Assembly (NCBI RefSeq): GCF_013155375.1
Contig: NZ_JABJQY010000002.1
Coordinates: 1,240,001-1,304,000 of the forward strand
Length of the DNA stretch: 64,000 bases
Origin: Nocardioides sp. zg-1308
Lineage (GTDB): Bacteria > Actinomycetota > Actinomycetes > Propionibacteriales > Nocardioidaceae
Reading direction: 5' to 3'
The translations under genes were made by a program, and so were the position numbers. Below are positions 25,074-32,953 of the stretch, piece by piece (position 1 is the stretch's first letter; the number at the start of each line of letters is the position of its first letter). Under the pieces are notes generated by a model. The model was given only the letters and a program-made list of their open reading frames with translations, made no database searches and had not been told where the DNA came from.

Positions 25074-26279
25074 GTGGACCCGATCCGGAACCCGTACGCC
25101 CCCGGCGCGGGCCAGCGCCCGCCCGAGCTCGCCGGCCGCGACGAGCAGCTCGCCGCGTTCGAGGTCGTCCTTGAGCGCGTCGCCAAGGGGCGCCCGGAGC
25201 GCAGCCTCGTGCTCACCGGTCTGCGCGGCGTCGGCAAGACCGTGCTCCTCAACGCGCTGCGCGGCGCGGCGGTGCGCAAGGGCTGGGGCACCGGCAAGCT
25301 CGAGGCCCGGCCGGGACAGGGGCTGCGGCGGCCGCTGAGCAGCGCGCTGCACCAGGCCGTGCGCGAGCTGGGTCGCTCGGACGAGGACTCCGTCGACCAC
25401 GTCCTCGGCGTCATCAAGTCGTTCGCCCACCGCGACGCCGGGACGGGCGCGCGGCTCAAGGACCAGTGGAGCCCCGGCATCGACGCGCCGGCGGTGCGGG
25501 GGCGCGCCGACTCGGGCGACGTCGAGATCGACCTCGTCGAGCTGTTCACCGACGTGGGCGGACTCGCCGCCGACGCGGGCAAGGGCGTCGCCGTCTTCAT
25601 CGACGAGATGCAGGACCTCGGCGCCGAGGACGTCTCCGCCCTCTGCGCGGCGTGCCACGAGCTGAGCCAGTCCGGCCTCCCGGTCATCGTGGTCGGCGCG
25701 GGCCTGCCGCACCTGCCGGCCGTGCTGAGCGCCAGCAAGTCCTACAGCGAGCGGCTCTTCCGCTACCAGCGCATCGACCGGCTCGCCCGCGACGCCGCCG
25801 ACCGCGCGCTGGAGGCGCCCGCCGCCGACGAGGACGCGGCGTACGACCCTGACGCACTCGCCGCGATGTACGACGCCACGGGCGGCTACCCCTACTTCAT
25901 CCAGGCCTACGGCAAGGCCGTGTGGGACCTGGCGCCGGGCTCGCCCATCACCGCCGCGGACGTCGCGGTCGCCGCCCCCGAGGCGGAGTCCGAGCTCGCG
26001 GTCGGCTTCTTCGGCTCGCGCTACGAGCGGGCCACACCGGGGGAGCGCGACTACCTCATGGCCATGGCCGACGTGGCCGCCGACCAGGCAGCGGCCGGCG
26101 AGGCCGAGGGGGACGCCGTGCTGAGCTCCGACGTCGCCGCCCGGCTCGGCAAGAAGCCGCAGTCGCTCTCGCCGGCCCGCGACTCGCTGCTCAAGAAGGG
26201 GCTCGTCTACTCCGGCGAGCGGGGCCGGATCGCCTTCACCGTGCCCCACTTCGGGAGGTACCTGCGCGAGCGGGGTTAA
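25074..26279 (+). CDS. AAA+ ATPase (ORC/STAND-like ATP-binding protein)
   Basis: A 401-residue P-loop ATPase. Walker A is LTGLRGVGKTVLLNAL (about 45-60); Walker B is VAVFIDEMQDL near 176-186; sensor-type and lid segments follow, ending with a winged-helix-like C-terminus (SSDVAARLGKKPQSLSPARD, then LLKKGLVY). This layout resembles Orc1/Cdc6-like or STAND ATPases often annotated only as ATP-binding protein. DNA binding through the C-terminal domain is plausible. GTG is 6 nt after TACGGT. A strong palindrome overlaps the promoter, so expression is probably switched. Confidence 0.8.
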   Translation: MDPIRNPYAPGAGQRPPELAGRDEQLAAFEVVLERVAKGRPERSLVLTGLRGVGKTVLLNALRGAAVRKGWGTGKLEARPGQGLRRPLSSALHQAVRELGRSDEDSVDHVLGVIKSFAHRDAGTGARLKDQWSPGIDAPAVRGRADSGDVEIDLVELFTDVGGLAADAGKGVAVFIDEMQDLGAEDVSALCAACHELSQSGLPVIVVGAGLPHLPAVLSASKSYSERLFRYQRIDRLARDAADRALEAPAADEDAAYDPDALAAMYDATGGYPYFIQAYGKAVWDLAPGSPITAADVAVAAPEAESELAVGFFGSRYERATPGERDYLMAMADVAADQAAAGEAEGDAVLSSDVAARLGKKPQSLSPARDSLLKKGLVYSGERGRIAFTVPHFGRYLRERG

Positions 26280-26310
26280 GGGCTGTGTTTGATGGCTCGC
26301 TACGCTCGCG

Positions 26311-26418
26311 TGTCCGCGGCGCTGGAGGCCCGCTCGTTCGTCGTCGCGCCCGCGGCCTCCCCCGCTTCGCTCCTCCGGCCTTGGCGCTCCTCCTGCACTC
26401 CCGGGCGCGCCGCGGACA
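26311..26418. repeat. large imperfect inverted repeat in a non-coding block
   Basis: TGTCCGCGGCGC (26311-26322) is exactly complementary to GCGCCGCGGACA (26407-26418), with a nested GGAGGCC...GGCCTCC pair inside. It lies 32 nt after the ATPase stop. It may be a terminator or the remnant of an intergenic element. Confidence 0.55.
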
Positions 26419-26444
26419 TGCCCCCGCCGGCCGATGGGGTTCTC

Positions 26445-26641
26445 AGCGGTGAGTGGCGCAGGTTCTGACGCTCGAGAACCTGTCTCACTCACCGCTGCGG
26501 GCCGATGGGTGCTTCGAGCGGTGAGTGGCGCAGGTTCTGACGCTCGAGAACCTGTCTCACTCACCGCTGGGGGCCCGATGGGTGCTTCGAGCGGTGAGTG
26601 ACGCAGGTTCTGACGCTCGAGAACCTGTCTCACTCACCGCT
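26445..26641. repeat. three tandem copies of a 52-nt hairpin (family A)
   Basis: Almost identical hairpins at 26445-26496, 26517-26568 and 26590-26641, with starts 72 and 73 bp apart. Each begins AGCGGTGAGTG, then CAGGTTCT, a short loop, AGAACCTG and CACTCACCGCT. The linkers between them are also nearly identical, so the unit is about 72 bp. A diverged single copy occurs at 53390-53440. No ORF is supported in this 381-nt gap. Confidence 0.85.
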
Positions 26642-26660
26642 GCGGGCCGGGGATCACGGT

Positions 26661-28073
26661 CTATGCGGGCGGCTGGCGGAAGTCCCGCGGCAGGTCCTCC
26701 AGCAGCCTCAGCCAGAGCTCGGAGGCGGTTGGGTAGGACGCGACGGCGTGGCGGAGCACGTGGACGGGTACGTCGCCGGTGATCGCCACCGTCGCGGCGT
26801 GCACCAGCTCGCCGGCCTCCGGGCCCACGAAGGTCGCGCCGAGCAGCAGGCGGGTGGTCGCGTCGACCACGAGCTGCGACTCGCCGGCGACGTGGTCGCG
26901 CAGGAGCCCGGTGCCGGCGGCGGCGGAGGTGGGCACCCGCGTGACGACGACGTCGTGGCCGGCGTCGCGGGCCCCGGCCTCGGTCATCCCGACGCTGCCC
27001 ACCTCGGGGTCGCTGAACACGACCTGCGGGACGGGTGCCTCGCGGTCGGGCTCCCAGGCGACCTCGCCGGAGGCGGCGGCGGCGATGCGCGCGCCCACGA
27101 CGCGGGCCTGGTGCTTGCCCCAGTGGGTGAGCGGCGGCCCGCCGCTGGCGTCGCCGACGGCGTGCAGCCACTCGGGCAGCCGCCCAGAGGTGACGTCGTC
27201 CGCCGACAGCCCGACCGTGTCCAGCCCGAGGTCGTCGAGCCGCGGCGCGCGGCCGATGGCGAGCAGCAGCTCGTCGGCCTGCAGCTCGCCGTGCGAGGTG
27301 GTGAGGGTGACCGCGCCGCCGTGGATGCGGCCGGTGCCGGTCGCGGCCGGGTCGGTGCGGCGTACGCCGTCCACGGACGTGCCGAGCCGCACGGTCACGC
27401 CACGCTCGCGCAGGCCCTTCAGCACGGCCTCGCCGGCGAAGGGCTCGGTGCGGCCGAGCAGGCGGTGGTCGCGCACGACGAGGGTCACCTCGGAGCCGAG
27501 GGCGGCCATCCAGATCGCGGCCTCGCAGGCGACGACGCCGCCACCGACGACGACCAGCCGGTCGGGGACCTCGACCACGCCGGTGGCGTCGCGGGAGTCC
27601 CAGGGCAGGGCGTCGGCGTACATGTCCGGCACGTGGGCGGCGCTGCCGGTGGCGATCACCACCGCGTGGCGGGCCCGCACCAGGCGCTCGCCCTCGGCCG
27701 AGGTGACCACGACGGTGCGCTCGCCGGCCAGTCGGCCGTCGCCGCGCACGACCGCGAGGCCCGCACCCTCGGCCCAGCCGACCTGACCGGAGTCGTCGTA
27801 GCTCGAGACCCAGTAGTCGCGCCGTGCGAGGAGCTCGGAGGGGACGACCTGCGCGGTCGTGACGCCCTGCAGGTCGGCGGTGATGTCGGCGACGGCGACG
27901 GGTCGCAGCAGCGCCTTGCTCGGCATGCAGGCCCAATAGCTGCACTCGCCGCCGAGGAGCTCGCGCTCGATGATCGCTGCCGTCATGTCGGTGCCCTCGA
28001 CGGCGTACTGCGCCGCGTTCTCGCCGGCCGGCCCACCGCCGATGACCACCACGTCGTGCTCGAGCTCGTCCAT
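26661..28073 (-). CDS. FAD-dependent pyridine nucleotide-disulfide reductase (Lpd/MerA-like)
   Basis: A 470-residue flavoprotein with the full family layout: FAD motif VVVIGGGPAGENAA (9-22), redox disulfide GGECSYWACMPSK (CxxxxC, near 42-54), NAD(P) motif VVVGGGVVACEAA, and AVGDASG near 318. The C-terminal catalytic His of lipoamide dehydrogenases (HPTxSE) is replaced by Tyr in SYPTASE. Classical dihydrolipoamide dehydrogenase activity is therefore doubtful. A quinone or other disulfide reductase is more likely, as with mycobacterial LpdA-type enzymes. ATG follows TAGGCT (28086-28081) by 7 nt, a leaderless start. Confidence 0.88.
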   Translation of the reverse strand: MDELEHDVVVIGGGPAGENAAQYAVEGTDMTAAIIERELLGGECSYWACMPSKALLRPVAVADITADLQGVTTAQVVPSELLARRDYWVSSYDDSGQVGWAEGAGLAVVRGDGRLAGERTVVVTSAEGERLVRARHAVVIATGSAAHVPDMYADALPWDSRDATGVVEVPDRLVVVGGGVVACEAAIWMAALGSEVTLVVRDHRLLGRTEPFAGEAVLKGLRERGVTVRLGTSVDGVRRTDPAATGTGRIHGGAVTLTTSHGELQADELLLAIGRAPRLDDLGLDTVGLSADDVTSGRLPEWLHAVGDASGGPPLTHWGKHQARVVGARIAAAASGEVAWEPDREAPVPQVVFSDPEVGSVGMTEAGARDAGHDVVVTRVPTSAAAGTGLLRDHVAGESQLVVDATTRLLLGATFVGPEAGELVHAATVAITGDVPVHVLRHAVASYPTASELWLRLLEDLPRDFRQPPA

Positions 28074-28131
28074 GCAGGGGAGCCTACGCAGGCGGGTTGG
28101 CGCGACCCTTGGCGGTTCGCCTAGGATCGGA

Positions 28132-28247
28132 CCCGAGGGGAGTACCCCACCAACGCTCGTCGGTCACTACGGCGCCTCCGCAGGCGCCCCGGCGAACGGC
28201 CGTCCTCCGGGCGGCGGGGGAGACCTCAGGACATCCATCCTGAGGAG
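28132..28247 (+). promoter_or_regulatory. yybP-ykoY (Mn2+) riboswitch controlling TerC
   Basis: The TerC leader starts after a TAGGAT -10 box (28122-28127). It contains GAGGGGAGTA (28135-28144), GGTCACTACGG and GGGGGAGACC, matching the conserved loops of the manganese-sensing yybP-ykoY class. P1 forms between CCCGAGG (28132-28138) and CCTCAGG (28224-28230). The same CCTCAGG pairs perfectly with CCTGAGG (28239-28245), which covers the ribosome-binding site GAGGAG. Mn2+-stabilised P1 would free the site, giving a translational ON switch. Confidence 0.82.
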
Positions 28248-28251
28248 ACCC

Positions 28252-29286
28252 ATGTCGTCCATCGCGTCCCCCACCCTGTGGCTCGTCACCATCGGCGTGG
28301 TGCTCGCCCTGCTCGTCGTCGACTTCATCGCCACCCGCCGGCCGCACGAGGTGTCGATGAAGGAGGCCCTCGCCTGGTCGGCGTTCTACGTCGCGCTGCC
28401 GCTGACGTTCGGCCTCTACGTGTGGAACGTCCACGGCGGCGACCGCGGGCTGGAGTACTACACCGGCTACCTCGTCGAGAAGACGTTGAGCGTCGACAAC
28501 CTCTTCGTCTTCATGTTGCTGCTGGCGGCCTTCGCCGTGCCCGAGGTGCTCAAGCAGCGGGTGCTGCTCTACGGCATCATCGGCGCGCTCGTGCTGCGGG
28601 CGATCTTCATCGCGCTGGGCGCTGCCGCCCTGTCCCGCTTCGACTGGGTGTTCCTGGTCTTCGGCGCCGTCCTGCTCGTCACCGGCGTCAAGATGCTCCG
28701 CGACGCGGTCCGGGGCGAGGAGCACCAGGTCGACGTCGGCGAGATGCGCCTGGTCAGGCTGATGCGCCGGGTCATGCCGGTGAGCGACGATTACGACGGC
28801 GCGAGGCTCACCGTGGTGCGTGACGGCGTGCGGGCCCTGACGCCCTTCGCGCTGGTGACGGTCGCCGTGCTCGGCACCGACATCGTCTTCGCCGTCGACT
28901 CGGTGCCGGCCGTCTACGGCATCACCGGCGACCCCTACCTCGTGTTCGTCACCAACGCCTTCGCCCTCCTGGGCCTGCGCGCGCTCTACTTCGTGCTCGA
29001 GGGTGCGCTGAGCGCGCTGGTCCACCTCAGCTACGGCCTGGCGGCGATCCTGGGCTTCATCGGCTTCAAGCTGGTGCTGCACTGGGCGCACCTGGTGTGG
29101 CCGTCGGTCCCCGACGTGCCCACGCTGACCTCGCTGTTCGTCATCGTCGGGATCCTCGCCACGACCGTCACCACCAGCCTGCTCGCCAACCGGCGGCAGC
29201 GCTCGGCGGGAGGCACGAGCGGCGCAGGCAGCACGGGCGGGGTCGACGACGCGGACGGCGTGGAGGACGAGGTCGGCGTCCGCTGA
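28252..29286 (+). CDS. TerC-family membrane protein, probable Mn2+ exporter
   Basis: A 344-residue protein with about nine hydrophobic segments. TerC signatures are EKTLSVDNLFVFMLL near 75-89 and GTDIVFAVDSVPAVYGIT near 209-226; the acidic residues in both are proposed metal ligands. TerC/Alx proteins export manganese, sometimes during protein secretion. The yybP-ykoY riboswitch directly upstream supports Mn2+ as the signal and substrate. The C-terminus is a low-complexity Gly/Asp/Glu tail in the cytoplasm. ATG 28252 is 4 nt after the GAGGAG that the riboswitch can sequester. Confidence 0.92.
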   Translation: MSSIASPTLWLVTIGVVLALLVVDFIATRRPHEVSMKEALAWSAFYVALPLTFGLYVWNVHGGDRGLEYYTGYLVEKTLSVDNLFVFMLLLAAFAVPEVLKQRVLLYGIIGALVLRAIFIALGAAALSRFDWVFLVFGAVLLVTGVKMLRDAVRGEEHQVDVGEMRLVRLMRRVMPVSDDYDGARLTVVRDGVRALTPFALVTVAVLGTDIVFAVDSVPAVYGITGDPYLVFVTNAFALLGLRALYFVLEGALSALVHLSYGLAAILGFIGFKLVLHWAHLVWPSVPDVPTLTSLFVIVGILATTVTTSLLANRRQRSAGGTSGAGSTGGVDDADGVEDEVGVR

Positions 29287-29306
29287 CCCTGCGCCGGCGG
29301 CGTGCG

Positions 29307-30068
29307 TCAGCACCAGCGGCGTACGCCGTCCGGCGTGACGTCCCGGTCGCGCAGCACCACGGGCAGCAGGTCGGCGTGGGCCGCGCAGGTGCGGGCGAAG
29401 TCGCGTGCGCGGTACTCGACGACGAGCACCTGGTCGCCGTACGAGTCGACGTAGGCGCCGCACTCGTCGTAGCGGCCGCACTCCTCGGCGACCGCGAAGT
29501 CGAACCCGGCGGCGGTGCCGTCCCAGGTCGCCCAGTTCTTCTGCCCGGCGGCGAGGCCGACCCGGTGCGCGCGGTCGACGAGCAGTCGCGAGAAGGCCCT
29601 GGCGTGCCGGGTCTCGATGAGGCCCCGGCTGCGCGAGAACGAGTCGAGGTTGTCGAGCTCCACGGCGTCGAAGCCGTCCCGCGCGCAGCCGGCGATCCAC
29701 CGGCCGACGATCACCGCGAGGCGCTCCCGCCTGGCCGGCGTGCGGATGTCGAGGAGCCACTCGCCCCAGGCCTCGTCGACGACCAGCCCGTCGCGGTCGG
29801 CGAGCAGGAGATGGCGCCGCTGGAGCCAGGAGCGGCGGGCGTCCGGCTGGGTCTGGAAGCCGTTGACGTAGCAGACGTTGTAGCGCCCGGGCACGGGGTC
29901 CTCGGTGCGGTCGCGCACCACGATCCCGACCCGGTCCGGCACGTCCGCCGGACCGCCGAGCTGGTAGTCGAGGTCCGTCCCGGCCGGCACGGGCGGCGGG
30001 TCGGCCGACGCCGGCGCCGCGAGCGACAGCACGAGCAGGAGCGGGGCGAGCAGGCGCACCGGGCTCAC
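29307..30068 (-). CDS. exported GH114-like endo-alpha-1,4-polygalactosaminidase family protein
   Basis: A 253-residue protein with a signal peptide (RLLAPLLLVLSLAAPASA). The mature part has WQLGG-like DYQLGG, VCYVNGFQTQPD, and the hallmark GFDAVELDNLDSF, the acidic active-site block of the TM1410/GH114 family. It should cleave galactosamine-containing polysaccharide at the cell surface. Two cysteine pairs are present. GTG 30068 overlaps the stop of the LysE gene (GTGA), so the two are coupled. Confidence 0.82.
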   Translation of the reverse strand: MSPVRLLAPLLLVLSLAAPASADPPPVPAGTDLDYQLGGPADVPDRVGIVVRDRTEDPVPGRYNVCYVNGFQTQPDARRSWLQRRHLLLADRDGLVVDEAWGEWLLDIRTPARRERLAVIVGRWIAGCARDGFDAVELDNLDSFSRSRGLIETRHARAFSRLLVDRAHRVGLAAGQKNWATWDGTAAGFDFAVAEECGRYDECGAYVDSYGDQVLVVEYRARDFARTCAAHADLLPVVLRDRDVTPDGVRRWC

Positions 30069-30688
30069 TCGCTGGCCAGCATCGTGGCGCCGAGGCCGAT
30101 CATCATCGTCCCGCCGGTCGCGCTCAGGGCGTCGAGCCGGGTCGGGCGGCGGGCGAACCAGGTGCGCGCGGTGCCGGCCGCGACCGCCCAGGCGCTGTCG
30201 GACGCGACCGCGAGCACGCCGAAGACCAGCCCGAGCAGCATCGTCTGGAGGGCGACCGGACCGGCCGGGTCGGTGAACTGCGGGAGGAAGGCGACGAAGA
30301 AGACGACGGTCTTGGGGTTGGTCGCACCGACGGTGAACCCGATGCGCACCGGGTGGCCGCGGCGCACCGGGGTGCCCGCGTCCATCGCCCGCCGGGCGTC
30401 GCCGCGGTGCCGGATCGCCTGCACGCCGAGCCAGATGACGTACGCCGCGCCGGCCACCTTGACGGCGGTGTAGGCCGTCGCGCTGGCGGCGACCACGGCG
30501 CCGAGGCCGACGGCCACGAGCACCACCTGGGCCACGAGCCCGAGCGCGTTGCCGACCACCGACAGGAGCGCCTCGCGGCGACCGACCGTCAGGGCGCGGC
30601 CGATGGTGAACAGCAGGCTCGGGCCCGGGACCTGGATGAACAGGATCGAGGCGACGAGGAACGCGATCCACTGGCTGGACGACGGCAT
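30065..30688 (-). CDS. LysE-family amino-acid/metabolite exporter
   Basis: A 207-residue membrane protein with the LysE/RhtB pattern: IQVPGPSLLFTIGRALTVGRR at the start (PGP in the first loop, read as IQVPGPSLLFTIG and RALTVGRR) and TVGATNPKTVVFFVAFLPQF near 112-131. It exports a small amino acid or metabolite; the substrate cannot be told. CACACT lies 6 nt before ATG on this strand. It is the first gene of a two-gene unit with the GH114-like protein. Confidence 0.9.
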   Translation of the reverse strand: MPSSSQWIAFLVASILFIQVPGPSLLFTIGRALTVGRREALLSVVGNALGLVAQVVLVAVGLGAVVAASATAYTAVKVAGAAYVIWLGVQAIRHRGDARRAMDAGTPVRRGHPVRIGFTVGATNPKTVVFFVAFLPQFTDPAGPVALQTMLLGLVFGVLAVASDSAWAVAAGTARTWFARRPTRLDALSATGGTMMIGLGATMLASE

Positions 30689-30937
30689 GGGACCAGTGTG
30701 GCGCCTCGCCGCAGCACGTGTCGCACCGTTTCGCGGCAGGCAAAGGCGTTGCCGGGCGCGCCGGGGTCTGGGAGACTCCGGCGCAGGGCGCCGTCCAACG
30801 CCCAGCCGACCGCGTGGCCCCAGTCCGCGCGAGGTGGCGAAGGGGAGCGGATCCTCGGGCGGTGGAGGTCCTGACCACGTCGTTCACGCCTGCTGCAGCG
30901 GCGCACTGGGGGCGCAGCGCAGTCGAAGGTGATGACG

Positions 30938-31417
30938 ATGACCAAGGACAGTGACTTCAAGCAGGTCGTGCGGGCCCGGATGGCCGAGACCGGTGAGGGC
31001 TACGCCGCCGCCCGCGCGGCGCTCGAGGCGACGCCGCCGCCCCGCGACCCGGCGTACGACCCGGCGTACGAGGCGGCGCGCGCCGAGCAGGAGCGCCTGG
31101 TCGGGCGGCTGTTCACCGCCGGGCGCATCGAGCGCGTGCCGGCCAGGCGTAAGGTCCGCGTGGCCGTGCTGCTCGAGGTGCTGGCTCGGTTCGAGCCGGG
31201 GCGGGACTACTCCGAGCCCGAGGTCAACGAGGTGCTGCTCGCGGTGCACGAGGACTTCGCCTACCTGCGCCGCGAGCTGGTGAACTACCACTACCTGCAG
31301 CGGGAGTCGGGTCGCTACCGCACGGTCGACGCGGCGCCGGTGCGGTCGGTCGTCGAGCAGCAGGAGATCCCGGCCTGGGAGGCGCACTGGCTGCCGGGCT
31401 TCCTTGCCGGGCGCTGA
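30938..31417 (+). CDS. DUF2087 domain protein
   Basis: A 159-residue protein. The C-terminal half (RKVRVAVLLEVLARFEPGRD, then YSEPEVNEVL and RRELVNYHYLQRESGRY) is the DUF2087 domain, a small winged-helix-like module found alone or after ArsR-type domains. The N-terminus (FKQVVRARMAETGEGYAAAR) is a separate helical domain. I choose ATG 30938 because GAAGG (30925-30929) lies 8 nt upstream; GTG 30929 and ATG 30932 would overlap that site. No partner is evident. The 249-nt gap upstream shows no gene. Confidence 0.82.
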   Translation: MTKDSDFKQVVRARMAETGEGYAAARAALEATPPPRDPAYDPAYEAARAEQERLVGRLFTAGRIERVPARRKVRVAVLLEVLARFEPGRDYSEPEVNEVLLAVHEDFAYLRRELVNYHYLQRESGRYRTVDAAPVRSVVEQQEIPAWEAHWLPGFLAGR

Positions 31418-31434
31418 CGCGGCAGGCTGGGCCC

Positions 31435-31788
31435 ATGACCAGTGGCAGCCCAGAAGGCATCGATCCCGCAGTGGCACCGTCCGGCCCGGGGTGCGTGGAG
31501 TGCGACGCGGACGGCGGCTGGTGGGTGCACCTGCGCCGCTGCGCGCAGTGCGGCCACGTCGGGTGCTGCGACAGCAGCCCGGCACAGCACGCGACCGCGC
31601 ACCACGAGGCAACCGGTCACCCGGTGATGCAGAGCTACGAGCCCGGTGAGGACTGGTTCTGGGACTTCACGCGCTCGATCGGTGTGACCGGTCCCCGCCT
31701 GGCCGACCCGCAGAGCCACCCCGACGACCAGCCGGCCCCCGGTCCGGCCGGCCGGGTGCCGGAGGACTGGCGGGAGCACATCCACTGA
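31435..31788 (+). CDS. UBP-type zinc finger protein
   Basis: A 117-residue protein whose residues 20-65 form a UBP-type (ZnF-UBP) finger: CVEC, CAQCGHVGCCD, and the histidines in HATAHHEATGHPV. In eukaryotes this fold binds the free C-terminus of ubiquitin. In actinobacteria, stand-alone copies are common and unassigned; binding a Pup-like or other free C-terminus is only a guess. The protein ends in VPEDWREHIH. A possible 6C RNA begins at its stop codon. Confidence 0.88.
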   Translation: MTSGSPEGIDPAVAPSGPGCVECDADGGWWVHLRRCAQCGHVGCCDSSPAQHATAHHEATGHPVMQSYEPGEDWFWDFTRSIGVTGPRLADPQSHPDDQPAPGPAGRVPEDWREHIH

Positions 31789-31849
31789 CGCTGCCCCCCA
31801 GCAGCCGTTGGCAGCTCAGCACCGTGTCCCCCCGTGGGCCGCGGTGCTG
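31787..31849 (+). ncRNA. candidate 6C RNA
   Basis: Two stem-loops each expose exactly six cytosines. The first (31788-31808) pairs ACG.CTG with CAGC.CGT around CCCCCCAG. The second pairs CAGCACCG (31817-31824) with CGGTGCTG (31842-31849) around a loop containing CCCCCC (31828-31833). Paired hairpins with C6 loops define the 6C RNA of actinobacteria. It abuts the zf-UBP stop with no clear promoter of its own, so it may be processed from that mRNA. A third small hairpin, GTGCC-cgca-GGCAC, follows. Confidence 0.55.
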
Positions 31850-32166
31850 ACGACGTCGGTGCCCGCAGGCACGCCTGTGTCCATGGTTCTCCACTTCGAG
31901 CGGCACCCCGGCGCATCCCCACGCGCCGAGAGCGAGTACCGCTGCTTCCGTGGAGGCTAACCAGGTCGCCGACGGAAACGACAGTGGGATGACGCGATCT
32001 ACGGGAAACCCATGGGATAGCGGGCGGCCGGTCCCGGGATCGGTCTGGACCAGTGCCCCGCCCGGGCGGGTGCTCGCGTGGGTGGGGCGCGCGTCGCCTG
32101 CGCCGTGCGATGCTTCCGCGCATGCGTCGTACGCCGCGCGGCCGCCGCGCCCGTGAGGACCGCACC
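31850..32166. other. non-coding stretch before the phosphodiesterase gene
   Basis: No supported ORF. It contains a hairpin just after the 6C candidate, an inverted pair TTCCGT...ACGGAA around position 31950-31983, and a moderately AT-richer segment near 31965-32020. I could not match it to a known riboswitch. Confidence 0.4.
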
Positions 32167-32943
32167 GTGCCGCAGGTGGTCGCCCACCGCGGCAGCAGCC
32201 ACGACGCCGCCGAGCACACGCTCGCGGCCTACGTCCGGGCCCTCGACGAGGGGGCCGAGGGCCTCGAGTGCGACGTCCGGCTCACCGCCGACGGGCACCT
32301 CGTCTGCGTGCACGACCGCGACCTCCGGCGTACGGCGTCCACCGCCGGACTGGTGTCCACGATGAACCTGGCCGAGCTCGACGAGCTGGACTTCTCGTCG
32401 TGGAAGAGCCCGTGGTCCGGCCTCGACGACGAGGCTCCCGACCGCGACCCCGACGACGGCAAGGTGCTTACGCTGCGCAAGCTGCTGGAGACCGTCGCCG
32501 ACTACGACCGGCACGTCGACCTGGCGATCGAGACCAAGCACCCGACGCGCTTCGGCGGCCTGGTCGAGCGGCGGCTGGTGGAGACGCTCAGCGACTTCGG
32601 GTGGGACGGACCCGGGTCGCCGGCCCGGGTGATGAGCTTCTCGCTCAACGCCGTCACGCGCGTGCGCCGGCTCGCCCCCGACCTCGAGGTCGTGCTGCTC
32701 GTCGACAAGGCCCACCACTGGCCGGTGCTTCGGCCGGTCGCCGGCGCCGACTGGGTGATCGGTCCAGGCATCCAGGCGCTGCGCGACCACCCGGGCCTCG
32801 GCAGGCACCTGGTCAAGGAGGGCCGGGAGATCCACGTGTGGACGGTCAACACCGCCGACGAGCTGCAGGTCTGCCTCGACCTCGGCGTCACCGCCGTCAT
32901 CAGCGACCGGCCGGCCTACATGCTGGAGCTGCTCGGCGGATAG
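32167..32943 (+). CDS. glycerophosphodiester phosphodiesterase
   Basis: A 258-residue GDPD TIM-barrel enzyme. The catalytic blocks are VVAHRGSSHDAAEHT at 4-18, ECDVRLTADGHLVCVHD near 35-51 (metal-binding Glu and Asp, catalytic His) and LAIETKHPT near 119. It hydrolyses glycerophosphodiesters to glycerol-3-phosphate and an alcohol. GTG 32167 is preferred since GAGG (32155-32158) is 8 nt upstream and the HRG motif should be near the N-terminus; ATGs at 32110 and 32122 would only add a basic, poorly conserved extension. No signal peptide, so probably cytoplasmic. Confidence 0.9.
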   Translation: MPQVVAHRGSSHDAAEHTLAAYVRALDEGAEGLECDVRLTADGHLVCVHDRDLRRTASTAGLVSTMNLAELDELDFSSWKSPWSGLDDEAPDRDPDDGKVLTLRKLLETVADYDRHVDLAIETKHPTRFGGLVERRLVETLSDFGWDGPGSPARVMSFSLNAVTRVRRLAPDLEVVLLVDKAHHWPVLRPVAGADWVIGPGIQALRDHPGLGRHLVKEGREIHVWTVNTADELQVCLDLGVTAVISDRPAYMLELLGG

Positions 32944-32953
32944 GTTGCCGGGT

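Noticed and set aside
26445..26641. possible CRISPR array
   Set aside because: The repeating unit includes its 'spacers', which are nearly identical; each unit is a self-complementary hairpin, and no cas genes are present.
31873..32110. known riboswitch or tRNA before the phosphodiesterase gene
   Set aside because: Fragments such as GGAGGCTAACC looked suggestive, but no complete set of conserved helices or a T-arm could be assembled.
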